From: Marinobacterium iners
Lineage (GTDB): Bacteria; Pseudomonadota; Gammaproteobacteria; Pseudomonadales; Balneatricaceae
Reading direction: 5' to 3'
Assembly (NCBI RefSeq): GCF_017310015.1
Contig: NZ_CP022297.1
Location: forward strand, 2,728,001 to 2,792,000
Length of the DNA stretch: 64,000 nt
Below, in pieces: positions 36,674 through 45,214 of this stretch (within the stretch, counting starts at the first letter, position 1; every line of letters begins with the position of its first letter). The notes under the pieces were generated by a model, which had not been told where the DNA came from, did not search any database, and worked only from the letters and a program-made list of their open reading frames with translations. Made by a program: the position numbers and the translations under genes.

Positions 36674-37915
36674 ATGAATGTTCTTGTTGTTGGTTATGTT
36701 TGGCCCGAGCCTGCTTCCAGTGCCGCAGGCTACCGCATGCTGGCCCTGCTCGATGCCTTCCGGGATCAAGGCTGGACAGTGACTTTTGCCAGTCCTGCTG
36801 AAAAAAGCATCCACCGCGCCAACCTGCCCGCTCGCGGTATCAACGAAGTCAACATCGCACTGAACTGCTCCAGCTTTGATGATTTCATCCGTGTCCTGCA
36901 GCCCGACCTGGTGATGTTTGATCGTTTCATGATGGAGGAGCAATTCGGCTGGCGGGTGGAAAAACACTGCCCCGAGGCCATTCGTCTGCTGGATACCGAA
37001 GACCTTTCCTGCCTGCGCCATGCACGTCACCAGGCCTGTAAACACAGCGGTGAAGTCAGCCTGACGGTCGGCCCTGACCTGCTGTTCTCGGATCATGCCA
37101 AACGCGAGGTTGCCGCCATTTTGCGCAGTGATCTGACGCTTATGATTTCCCGGGCCGAAATCGAGCTGCTGACGTCAACATTCAAGGTCGACCCTGCCCT
37201 GCTTCACTACAGCCCTTTCATGCTGCCACCTCTAAACAGAAAAGAAACGGAGCAGCTGCCAACCTTCGAGCAGCGAGAACACTTTCTGGCCATCGGCAAC
37301 TTCCGTCACGCCCCTAACTGGGACGCCGTCCTGTGGCTCAAACAATCCATCTGGCCACTTGTTCGTCAACAGTTGCCGCAGGCCGAGCTGCATATATATG
37401 GCGCCTACCCTCCCCCAAAGGCAACGGCACTGCACAATCCGAAACAGGGCTTTCTGGTAAAGGGCTGGGCAGAAGACGCCCATGAAGTGATGCGCAAGGC
37501 GCGGATTAACCTGGCGCCACTGCGCTTTGGCGCAGGCCTGAAAGGCAAACTGGTAGACGCTCTGGCCTGTGGCACACCCTCTGTGACTACATCTGTAGGT
37601 GCCGAAGGAATGGCTGATACTGATACCTGGCCGGCACCTGTAGCAGATGATGCCGAAGCGTTTTCGACTACCGCCGTTGCATTATACCGGGATGCGCCAC
37701 AATGGAGAGCATGCCAGCAGCAAGGCTTTGAGCTACACGACCGCCACTTTCAGTTCCAGCGCCATGCCGATGCGCTGATATCACGCCTCAACCTACTCAG
37801 AGCCGACCTTGAACAGCACCGACTGGACAATTTTACCGGTGCCATGCTGCGTCACCATACTCTGAAAAGCACTCAATATATGGCACAGTGGATCGAAGCC
37901 AAACAGCGCAAGTGA
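36674..37915 (+). CDS. GT4-like glycosyltransferase
   Basis: A 413-residue soluble GT-B protein. The N-terminal Rossmann segment NVLVVGYVWPEPASSAAGYRMLALLDAF includes the acceptor loop. The C-terminal half has HAPNWDAVLWLKQSIWPLV, AELHIYGAYPP, and the donor-binding NLAPLRFGAGLKGKLVDALACGTPSVTTSVGAEGM, which carries the GT4-type glycine/E-x7-E-like region. The donor and acceptor are unknown. The ATG at 36674 is used because the upstream codons add only a non-family octapeptide. A putative ABC ATPase gene follows after 6 bases, so the two may act together. Confidence 0.85.
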   Translation: MNVLVVGYVWPEPASSAAGYRMLALLDAFRDQGWTVTFASPAEKSIHRANLPARGINEVNIALNCSSFDDFIRVLQPDLVMFDRFMMEEQFGWRVEKHCPEAIRLLDTEDLSCLRHARHQACKHSGEVSLTVGPDLLFSDHAKREVAAILRSDLTLMISRAEIELLTSTFKVDPALLHYSPFMLPPLNRKETEQLPTFEQREHFLAIGNFRHAPNWDAVLWLKQSIWPLVRQQLPQAELHIYGAYPPPKATALHNPKQGFLVKGWAEDAHEVMRKARINLAPLRFGAGLKGKLVDALACGTPSVTTSVGAEGMADTDTWPAPVADDAEAFSTTAVALYRDAPQWRACQQQGFELHDRHFQFQRHADALISRLNLLRADLEQHRLDNFTGAMLRHHTLKSTQYMAQWIEAKQRK

Positions 37916-37921
37916 GCCCAC

Positions 37922-38695
37922 ATGATTGATATCCAGGATGTAACCGTTTACCAGCAACAGACACCGGTATTACAGCACTTCTCCCTACGGGTGGAGCGCG
38001 GTGAGCGCGTCGCCATTCTCGGCCCGAACGGAGCCGGCAAGAGCACATTGCTCAAACTGATCAGCCGCGAACTATACCCCGTGGTGCGCGACGGCAGCCA
38101 TGTGCGGCTCTACGGCAGCGAAAGCGTCAACCTGTGGGAGTTGCGCAGCCGTATTGGTTTCGTCTCGCATGAATTGCAAGAGGATTACACACCCTATACC
38201 CGCTCTCTGGATGTCATCCTGTCCGGGTTGTTCGGCGCGATCGGGCAGCACGATCACCTGCAGGCCTCTGATGAGCAGCGTCAAAGAGCCATCGGCCTGT
38301 TACAGCAGATCGGACTGATTGACCAGGAGCAGCAGATGTTTCAACGCCTCTCCACTGGCCAGAAACGTCGGTTGCTGCTGGCCAGAGCACTGATTCATCA
38401 ACCCGAAGCTCTGATTCTGGACGAGCCAGCAAACGGCCTCGATATGGGCGCCGCAGCACTTATGCTAAGACAGATGCGACAATTTTGTCAGCAGAATGGC
38501 TCCATGCTGATCGCAACCCACCATGTGGACGAGATTATTCCTGAAATTGAGCGCGTGGTATTGCTGTCACAAGGTACAGTGGTTGCGGACGGCCCGAAAG
38601 AAGAAGTACTGACTGGCGCCAATCTTTCAGCGCTGTACCAAACACCGTTGGAGATCAGCGAACAAAATGGCTGGTACCGGCTCTGGCATTGTTGA
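37922..38695 (+). CDS. ABC transporter ATP-binding protein (ModF/YlmA-like)
   Basis: A 257-residue stand-alone ATPase. Walker A GPNGAGKSTLLKLISRE (about 40-56), Q-loop VSHELQE, signature RLSTGQKRRLLLARALI, and Walker B ALILDEPANGLDMG are all present. The H-loop region is ATHHVDEI. No permease gene is adjacent, so the transporter, if any, is elsewhere; such orphan ATPases can also act in regulation. It starts 6 bases after the glycosyltransferase stop. Confidence 0.88.
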   Translation: MIDIQDVTVYQQQTPVLQHFSLRVERGERVAILGPNGAGKSTLLKLISRELYPVVRDGSHVRLYGSESVNLWELRSRIGFVSHELQEDYTPYTRSLDVILSGLFGAIGQHDHLQASDEQRQRAIGLLQQIGLIDQEQQMFQRLSTGQKRRLLLARALIHQPEALILDEPANGLDMGAAALMLRQMRQFCQQNGSMLIATHHVDEIIPEIERVVLLSQGTVVADGPKEEVLTGANLSALYQTPLEISEQNGWYRLWHC

Positions 38696-38762
38696 TGGCA
38701 TTATGTATTAATAAAATCTAATATACATGCAAAACTGATGCATAACCTTGCAGGAGCTTCAA

Positions 38763-39143
38763 ATGAAAACAGCCCATGATTTGGTAATGGCCGCCAAGGA
38801 AAATATCACCGAAGTCAGCGTCGAACATGCTGACGAAGCCATTAGAGCCGCCGATCTTCTGGTTGATGTGCGCGAGCCGGATGAATACCAGAGCGGCCAT
38901 CTTTCAGGTGCCATCAACATTCCACGCGGCCTGCTGGAATTCAAGTTCAGCAACGACGAGTCGCTCAACGCTCGCGATCTCAATATCGTCATCTATTGCA
39001 AGAACAGCGGTCGCGCAGCCCTCAGCGCCAAAAGTCTGGCTGAGATGGGATACCTGCACGTTACCTCCATCACCGGTGGTATTGAGGCTTGGCAGGCCGC
39101 TGACAAACCCGTTGTTACGCCCACTCTTCCCGAGTTTGACTGA
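38763..39143 (+). CDS. Rhodanese-like sulfurtransferase
   Basis: A 126-residue single rhodanese domain. DLLVDVREPDEYQSGHLSGAINIPRGLLEF opens the fold. The active-site loop IVIYCKNSGRAALSA holds the catalytic cysteine, and the end HVTSITGGIEAWQAAD is typical. It can shuttle sulfane sulfur or bind thiosulfate or other oxyanions. The last 29 bases overlap the convergent LysR gene on the other strand. The ATG at 38763 is the family start. Confidence 0.9.
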   Translation: MKTAHDLVMAAKENITEVSVEHADEAIRAADLLVDVREPDEYQSGHLSGAINIPRGLLEFKFSNDESLNARDLNIVIYCKNSGRAALSAKSLAEMGYLHVTSITGGIEAWQAADKPVVTPTLPEFD

Positions 39144-40077
39144 ACAGCCGCTCGATCTCGTTACAGACGTACTCTGCCGGCAACCACTGCTCCAGTGAGC
39201 CGGCAGCATAATCGAGAAACCCCCTCGCAGCATGTGGCAGACGCCGGTCACGTCGAATAATGAAATGCCAGTGACTGTCGAGCGGAAACTGTTGCAACGG
39301 CAACACTTCAATGCCCAGGTGCTGGAGCGGCAGCACATGACGCGACACCACTGCCAGCCCCATGCCTGAGGCGACACCCACGCGAATCGCTTCATTACTG
39401 GCCATCTGCAGCGTATCGGATAACTGCACGCCCTGCGCATGCAGCCAGCTCTCGAACAGCATACGAGTGGCCGAGCCGGGTTCACGCAACAGGAACCGCT
39501 CATGCTTGAGATCATGAATGGACAACCGTTCCTTTTGCGCCAGCGGATGCTGTTGCGGGGCAATCATGACCAGTGGATTGCGCAAAAACCGTGCTGCAAC
39601 AGCCTGCTCCAGTGCTGGCGGATGACTGAACACATAGACATCATCCAACTGTTGCTCAAAACGCTGCAGCAATTGCTGACGGTTACCAATCTCAAGTGTC
39701 AATTCAACCTCTGGAAACGCCTGACTGTAAGGACCAAGCAAACGCGGCAGCACATACTGTGCCGTGTTCACCAGTGCAATACTGAAACGCCCGCGATGAC
39801 CACCTCGAAGTTCTGCCAGGTAATCGGCAAAATCCTCAAATCGACCGGTGACATCCTGAGCTGATCGGTATAATTCACGCCCCACATCGGTCAGCTCCAG
39901 CCCCTTGTTACCCGCCCTCAACAAGGGCTCACCCACCGTTTCGGTCAGCCTTTTAAGTTGCTGGGACACCGTCGGCTGACTAAGGTGAAGCTGCTGAGCC
40001 GCCGCCGTCACCGAGCCGGTGCGCACAACGGCCACGTATACTTCCAGCAGTCGAAACGTCAAATGCCTGAGCCGCAC
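39115..40077 (-). CDS. LysR-family regulator (CbbR/CmpR-like), divergent from SbtA-like gene
   Basis: A 320-residue LTTR. The N-terminal winged HTH is GSVTAAAQQLHLSQPTVSQQLKRLTETVGEPLL (about 21-53). The periplasmic-binding-like effector domain runs from residue 92 to the end. The arrangement RGRFSIALVNTAQYVLPRLLGPYSQAFPEVELTLEIGNR resembles CbbR/CmpR, which respond to carbon-fixation metabolites. It is divergent from a putative bicarbonate transporter with 110 bp between them, so that gene is its likely target. This is inferred from context. Confidence 0.88.
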   Translation of the reverse strand: MRLRHLTFRLLEVYVAVVRTGSVTAAAQQLHLSQPTVSQQLKRLTETVGEPLLRAGNKGLELTDVGRELYRSAQDVTGRFEDFADYLAELRGGHRGRFSIALVNTAQYVLPRLLGPYSQAFPEVELTLEIGNRQQLLQRFEQQLDDVYVFSHPPALEQAVAARFLRNPLVMIAPQQHPLAQKERLSIHDLKHERFLLREPGSATRMLFESWLHAQGVQLSDTLQMASNEAIRVGVASGMGLAVVSRHVLPLQHLGIEVLPLQQFPLDSHWHFIIRRDRRLPHAARGFLDYAAGSLEQWLPAEYVCNEIERLFSQTREEWA

Positions 40078-40090
40078 AAATACACCTGTA

Positions 40091-40108
40091 TATAGATAAT
40101 TATCTATA
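40091..40108. promoter_or_regulatory. 18-bp perfect palindrome, candidate LysR operator
   Basis: TATAGATAATTATCTATA lies 14 bases upstream of the LysR gene start and 80 bases upstream of the SbtA-like start. It is AT-rich and palindromic, as LysR recognition sites often are. Confidence 0.55.
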
Positions 40109-40187
40109 CATAGTTCACCAAGAATTAATTAGATTCAATACCCTTTCAACGGCACAATTCGCGCCAGATTCAGAGACGGAGCCAATC

Positions 40188-41126
40188 ATGCCTGATATTG
40201 TTGTGATGTTTTTTCTGCTCGGCGTTGTTGCCGGGCTGGTCAAATCCGACCTGACCATTCCCAAAGCCGCCTACGACACCCTCAGCCTGCTGCTGATGCT
40301 GACCATCGGCCTCAAGGGTGGCATGGGACTGCACGGCAACCTCAGCTGGCAACTGGTGCCTGAGATGATGCTGGTAATGGTGATCGGCGCACTGATCCCG
40401 CTGTTGCTGTTTCCCTTGCTGCGCAGGCTGATCGGTCTGTCGCTGGCCGACAGTGCCAGCATCAGCGCACATTACGGCTCGGTAAGTGCCGGTACCTTTG
40501 CCGTCGCGCTGGCCTTTGCCGAAACCCATCAGCTCCTGATCGGCCCGGAGGTTACACTCTACCTGGTACTGCTGGAGCTGCCCGCGATCATGGTGGGCTT
40601 GGCGCTATATCGCAAATTTGCCGCCGACAGCAACACCGGCTCACGCATCAGCCTGCTGCATGAGACTCTGACCAACCGAGGTGTCATCCTGCTGGCCGGT
40701 GGCGTGATCATCGGTTACCTCTATGGCCCGATGGAAGGTGCCTCGGTGACGGACCTGTTCACCAATGCCTTCAAGGCAGTGCTGGCGCTGTTCCTGCTGG
40801 AAATGGGTCTTACGGCAGCCGAAACCCTGCGCCCAATCCCGCTTAAGCACTGGCGCCTGCTGGCCTTTGCCTGCTGTGCACCTTTACTGCTGTCACTGTT
40901 TGGTCTGGGCGCAGCCATGGCGCTTGAGCTGCCGAGCGGCAGCGCCCTGATTCTGGCCAGCTTGACGGCAAGCGCCTCCTACATCGCGGCGCCGGCTGCT
41001 ATCCGAGCCGCTATCCCGGAAGCCAATATTGGCCTGGCCATGCTGGCATCACTGGGCTTCACCTTCCCCTTCAACGTGATTATCGGTATCCCGCTATACC
41101 ACCAGATGAGCCTGGCACTGCTGTGA
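40188..41126 (+). CDS. SbtA-like sodium-dependent bicarbonate transporter family
   Basis: A 312-residue protein with about ten hydrophobic helices in an inverted repeat. It fits the SbtA/DUF897 family: VKSDLTIPKAAYDTLSLLLMLTIGLKGGMGL, DSASISAHYGSVSAGTFAVALAF, and LTASASYIAAPAAIRAAIPEANIGLAMLASLGFTFPFNVIIGIPLY. In cyanobacteria SbtA is a high-affinity Na+/HCO3- symporter. In heterotrophs this family may supply bicarbonate for anaplerotic carboxylation. The preceding divergent LysR gene is a probable activator. No SbtB partner is adjacent. Confidence 0.85.
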   Translation: MPDIVVMFFLLGVVAGLVKSDLTIPKAAYDTLSLLLMLTIGLKGGMGLHGNLSWQLVPEMMLVMVIGALIPLLLFPLLRRLIGLSLADSASISAHYGSVSAGTFAVALAFAETHQLLIGPEVTLYLVLLELPAIMVGLALYRKFAADSNTGSRISLLHETLTNRGVILLAGGVIIGYLYGPMEGASVTDLFTNAFKAVLALFLLEMGLTAAETLRPIPLKHWRLLAFACCAPLLLSLFGLGAAMALELPSGSALILASLTASASYIAAPAAIRAAIPEANIGLAMLASLGFTFPFNVIIGIPLYHQMSLALL

Positions 41127-41189
41127 TATACAACCCGAAAGATCTGTGTAATGCTCTGAACATGAAGATAATCTGCTCAAGAGACAGAC

Positions 41190-42230
41190 ATGAAGGCTCT
41201 CTCTTCGCTCAAGGTGCTGGTCGTTGACGACCAGCCCATCATCGACGAATTCTGCCGTAAGGTGCTTGAGCACTTGGGTTGTGAGCAGGTTTACTCAGCC
41301 CTGAGCGGTCGCGAAGCGATCGAGATTCTGACCCGTGAGCCCTGCATCGATATGGTTCTCACGGATATCGACATGCAACCCGGGAATGGCCTTGAGCTTT
41401 TGCAGACAATTCGTTGCGGTGATATTCCCAAGGTACCGCGCGACCTCTGCGTTTTGATGTTTACCGATTACAACTATCGCAACAACGTGATGAACGCGGT
41501 AGGGCTGGACTGTAACGGCTTCGTCAGCAAACCACTCAGCGTAGCGCTGCTCAGTGACAAGATTGATGCCGCCCGACGCCGGAAAATCACCCTTGCTGAT
41601 ACCGCCGTATACCGCTCAATCCCGACAGGCGTGAATACGGCAGTCGGCGTCAACAAGCCTGCCGATGGTAGTCTGTATCCACGGCAATCCGCCGACTCCA
41701 CTCATACGCCTGCACACGAACCTTCTACACCCGAACCAACAGTATCGACCACTCCAAACCCAGGCCCTTCACAGACACAGACGCCACCAGAAGAAAATGA
41801 TGCCGACAGGTTCAGACAGGCCCTCACGGAACTGGTACCGAGCAACAGCAAAGACCCCTTTCTGCAACAGAAACAGCAGCAGTTGACTGACATCCTGCAC
41901 CAGTTGGATGCCATACGCCGCGAAATCAGTTTCGGCAGCGACGATACAGCGGCACAGATTACCAATAGCCTGGAACAGATCAGTGCTGAGATGTTCGGAC
42001 AAGAGTATCAACATCAGCGCGAGCATCACTTCAGCCATCTCTCAGCACACCAGGCCGAACATGGCATGATCCTGCAGCGCACGCAGATGCTGGCCAACAA
42101 GATTCGCCAGAACAAGAAACCCAAGGCCCTGTTGGCGCACCAGCAATTGCTGCAAGCCTGGTACCGCCACATTGCTGGCAAGGACCAGCAGTATGCTCGC
42201 TATCTGACAACACAAGGAACACACGGATGA
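41190..42230 (+). CDS. Response receiver protein with hemerythrin-like C-terminal region
   Basis: A 346-residue protein. Residues 7-128 form a receiver domain with VVDDQP (D13, D14), phosphoacceptor D59 in MVLTDIDMQPGNG, and the lysine of VSKPLS. Residues 130-200 are a proline/threonine-rich linker. The final 140 residues look like a bacterial hemerythrin bundle: HQREHHFSHLSAHQAEH with an H-x3-H pattern, and WYRHIAGKDQQYARYL like the last hemerythrin helix. The usual HxxxE pair is not clean, so metal binding is not assured. Its stop codon overlaps the kinase start (ATGA). Confidence 0.72.
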   Translation: MKALSSLKVLVVDDQPIIDEFCRKVLEHLGCEQVYSALSGREAIEILTREPCIDMVLTDIDMQPGNGLELLQTIRCGDIPKVPRDLCVLMFTDYNYRNNVMNAVGLDCNGFVSKPLSVALLSDKIDAARRRKITLADTAVYRSIPTGVNTAVGVNKPADGSLYPRQSADSTHTPAHEPSTPEPTVSTTPNPGPSQTQTPPEENDADRFRQALTELVPSNSKDPFLQQKQQQLTDILHQLDAIRREISFGSDDTAAQITNSLEQISAEMFGQEYQHQREHHFSHLSAHQAEHGMILQRTQMLANKIRQNKKPKALLAHQQLLQAWYRHIAGKDQQYARYLTTQGTHG

Positions 42231-45214
42231 CAGACCACGGGCAAGACGGGCAACTGATGTTGCTGATCGCCAGCCTGGCAGCACTGATGTTCATGCTGTC
42301 CTCGGCGCTGCTGTTTCGGCTTTATCATGTATTGCGGCGCGAGCGTGACATCCACAGCGAACACATGGGGCTGGTTTTTGATAATACTGCAGAGGGCATT
42401 GTTCTCCTGCGTCATGGCCAAATACTGTGCATCAATCAAAGCGGAGCAACACTGCTGGGCCAAGACAGCGAGACATTGGCCGGCAAATCCCTGACCGAGT
42501 TGCTTGAGGCAGCTGATTCGGTCTCCATTGAGGCACTGCAAGGCCATCAGAACCATCAATTCAACGAACTCAAATGCCGCCACGGTAACGGTCGCCTGAT
42601 TTTGCTTGAAGGCACCCTGTCACCCATTCGAACCGAGCGCCGCCACAAGCAACACTCGCCGACAGGGGTACTCATTTTTCGTGACGTATCCGACCGTTTG
42701 CAACAACAGGCACAGGAAGCACGCAACCACCTGGTTCTGGCAGCAGTCTCGCGGGTTAACAACAATTTCCTGCTGTACAAAGACCCCAAACGACGCTTTG
42801 GCGAGCTACTGGAAACACTCAAGGAGCTGACCGGCTCCCCCATGGGCTTTATCAGCGAGCGTATGGAGCAGGATGGAAAGCCATTCATGCGCTGTTACGC
42901 CATCACCAACCTGGCCTGGGACCAGTCCTCCCATAACCTGTATGTAGATAATATCGAGAAGGGCATCGATTTTCACAACCTCGACAACCTGTTCGGGCGT
43001 ACCTTGTTAACCGGCGAAGTGGTCATTTCCAACCACCACGATCCGGTCCATCGCGCAGGCTCCTGCCCGGCCGGACACCCGGACCTGGACTCTTTTGTGG
43101 GCATTCCGCTCAAGTTTCGCGGTGAAGTGCTGGGCATGTATGGCCTGGCAAACCGGGCAGACGCCTACGATCAGGAGCTGGTGGAATGGCTCCGCCCTCT
43201 GACAGATGCCATTACCGGCATCATGTACGCCTTCCGCATTGAACGCGCCCAGCGAGAATCGGAGCGACGCATGCTGCAGGCCCGTGATGAAGCGGAGCAT
43301 GCCAACCGTCTCAAAAGCGATTTTCTCGCTACCATGAGCCATGAAATTCGCACTCCGCTCAATGCTGTCGTCGGCATGCTGGACTCGCTGGAAGCAACCG
43401 AGCTGGATGACCGCCAAACCGGCTATGTGCAATCAGCATCCATTGCCGCCGACACCTTGCTGCGACTGATCAATGATGTACTCGACTTTTCCAAAATCGA
43501 GGCAGGCATGCTTACCCTGGTGCAGGAGCCATTCAACCTGTGCGAATCGATTCACTCAGTGTTGACCGCCACATCCGTCAACGCTGCGGCAAAAGGTCTT
43601 GATCTATACCTGAACTATGCACCCGACGTTCCCTTGAGCATCATCGGTGATCCAATACGTATGCGCCAGATTCTCAACAATCTGGTCAGCAACGCAGTCA
43701 AATTTACCGAGGCGGGCCATGTCATACTCACCGTCAGTCAACGTACTGTCGAAGCAACCGGCGAAGTACACCTGTTAATCAGTATTGAGGATACCGGCAT
43801 CGGTATCGACAACCGCGACCTGACAATCATCTTTGAAGCCTTCCGTCAGATTGACCACTCCATTACCCGCCATTATCAAGGCACCGGGCTGGGACTTGCG
43901 ATCACCCGCAATCTCGTCAATGCGATGCAGGGACGTATCGATGTAAAAAGCTCGCCGGGCACAGGCTCACGCTTCATTGTGGAGCTGCCGCTGCAGCCAG
44001 CCAACACTGCCACATTGCACACGCGGCTGGCAGAACTCAATCCATTGTCTCAGCAACAGCTGCTGTGTGTTACCAACTCTCATCAGCTGTTTGAATACCT
44101 GTACAGCCTGCTGAGCCCACACTTCGAGCAGTTCGACTGCCATTTTCGCCCTCTTGAAGAGGAGCCCCAGGCAGGCCAGTACTCCATGTTGCTGGTGGAT
44201 GACCGCCGCTTCAAACTGGCTCCCGAGAGCTTGCGTGGGTGGATTCAGCAGCGAGGCGGCAACGGTGAATTGATCGGCCTGTCACAACGCGACCTGGCCC
44301 AGGCCTTTATCCCCGTCACAGCCCAGTTGCAACCACCGCTGTCACCGCTGCAACTGGTGGATACTCTGAGTCGAATTGTTCAGCCGGAAACAGCAACAGC
44401 CACAAGCGATACCGCCTTCGAGGAACCGGAGCACACTGCAGAGCCAATAACAGACGGGCTGTCGATCCTGATCGCGGAAGACCACCCGATCAACCAGAAA
44501 ATGATGGAGATTCTGATGCAGCGTGCCGGTGCGACCTGGCAGCTGTGCAGTGATGGGCTTGAGGTGATTCAGGCAATGCAGTCAGATGCCCATTTCGACC
44601 TGATTCTGATGGATTTGCACATGCCTAACATGGATGGTTATGAAGCCACTCGCAGCATCCGAGACCTGCCCGGCCCGGAACGGAACATTCCGATTATTGC
44701 GGTCACCGCCGATGCACTGGCTGGTGATCGAGAGAAATGCCTGGCGGCCGGCATGAATGACTATCTGGCCAAGCCGGTTCGCCTTGCAGACTTGCAACAG
44801 GTGATCGCACGCACTATGGCGACCCATACAGACACCGCAACAGCCAATAGACCAGAACCGGAGGAGCCTGAGACGTTCGACAGTGACAACCTGGTTGAGC
44901 AGGTTGGTGATGCAGAGTCAGCCGCCTTACTGGTACGTGAGTTTGCCAACACGTTGCGTGCCGAGCTGCAGATTCTGCAGCAGGCGCTGGATGCGGACGA
45001 CCTGGAAGCGGCACGCTCAGCCTCACACCGAATTAAGGGTAGTGCTCGCACCATCGGCTGTAATCTCCTGGCCGCGCAGCTGCAGCAGATCGAAACTGCC
45101 TGCCGCAGCGAGAACAAGCCAGGCGCCAGCAAAGCCATGACGGACGTCATGAAACAGCTCCCAGACCTGCTGGAGCAGCTGAACAGCTTCAGTGAAGCCA
45201 ACACTCTGCTCTGA
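42227..45214 (+). CDS. Hybrid sensor kinase: TM-PAS-GAF-HisKA-HATPase-REC-Hpt
   Basis: A 995-residue hybrid kinase. One N-terminal helix (about 10-31) is followed by a PAS (about 42-160) and a GAF-like domain (about 185-345: YKDPKRRFGELLETLKELTGSPMGF). HisKA follows with FLATMSHEIRTPLNAVVGM (His near 371), then HATPase with N-box NNLVSNAVKFT, DTGIGIDNRDL and GTGLGLAIT. The receiver has IAEDHPINQKMMEILM and LILMDLHMPNMDGYEA (Asp near 795), and the Hpt has SHRIKGSARTIG (His near 933). The layout is BarA-like. It is fused by overlap to the REC/hemerythrin-like gene, probably its partner. Signal unknown. Confidence 0.92.
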   Translation: MTDHGQDGQLMLLIASLAALMFMLSSALLFRLYHVLRRERDIHSEHMGLVFDNTAEGIVLLRHGQILCINQSGATLLGQDSETLAGKSLTELLEAADSVSIEALQGHQNHQFNELKCRHGNGRLILLEGTLSPIRTERRHKQHSPTGVLIFRDVSDRLQQQAQEARNHLVLAAVSRVNNNFLLYKDPKRRFGELLETLKELTGSPMGFISERMEQDGKPFMRCYAITNLAWDQSSHNLYVDNIEKGIDFHNLDNLFGRTLLTGEVVISNHHDPVHRAGSCPAGHPDLDSFVGIPLKFRGEVLGMYGLANRADAYDQELVEWLRPLTDAITGIMYAFRIERAQRESERRMLQARDEAEHANRLKSDFLATMSHEIRTPLNAVVGMLDSLEATELDDRQTGYVQSASIAADTLLRLINDVLDFSKIEAGMLTLVQEPFNLCESIHSVLTATSVNAAAKGLDLYLNYAPDVPLSIIGDPIRMRQILNNLVSNAVKFTEAGHVILTVSQRTVEATGEVHLLISIEDTGIGIDNRDLTIIFEAFRQIDHSITRHYQGTGLGLAITRNLVNAMQGRIDVKSSPGTGSRFIVELPLQPANTATLHTRLAELNPLSQQQLLCVTNSHQLFEYLYSLLSPHFEQFDCHFRPLEEEPQAGQYSMLLVDDRRFKLAPESLRGWIQQRGGNGELIGLSQRDLAQAFIPVTAQLQPPLSPLQLVDTLSRIVQPETATATSDTAFEEPEHTAEPITDGLSILIAEDHPINQKMMEILMQRAGATWQLCSDGLEVIQAMQSDAHFDLILMDLHMPNMDGYEATRSIRDLPGPERNIPIIAVTADALAGDREKCLAAGMNDYLAKPVRLADLQQVIARTMATHTDTATANRPEPEEPETFDSDNLVEQVGDAESAALLVREFANTLRAELQILQQALDADDLEAARSASHRIKGSARTIGCNLLAAQLQQIETACRSENKPGASKAMTDVMKQLPDLLEQLNSFSEANTLL

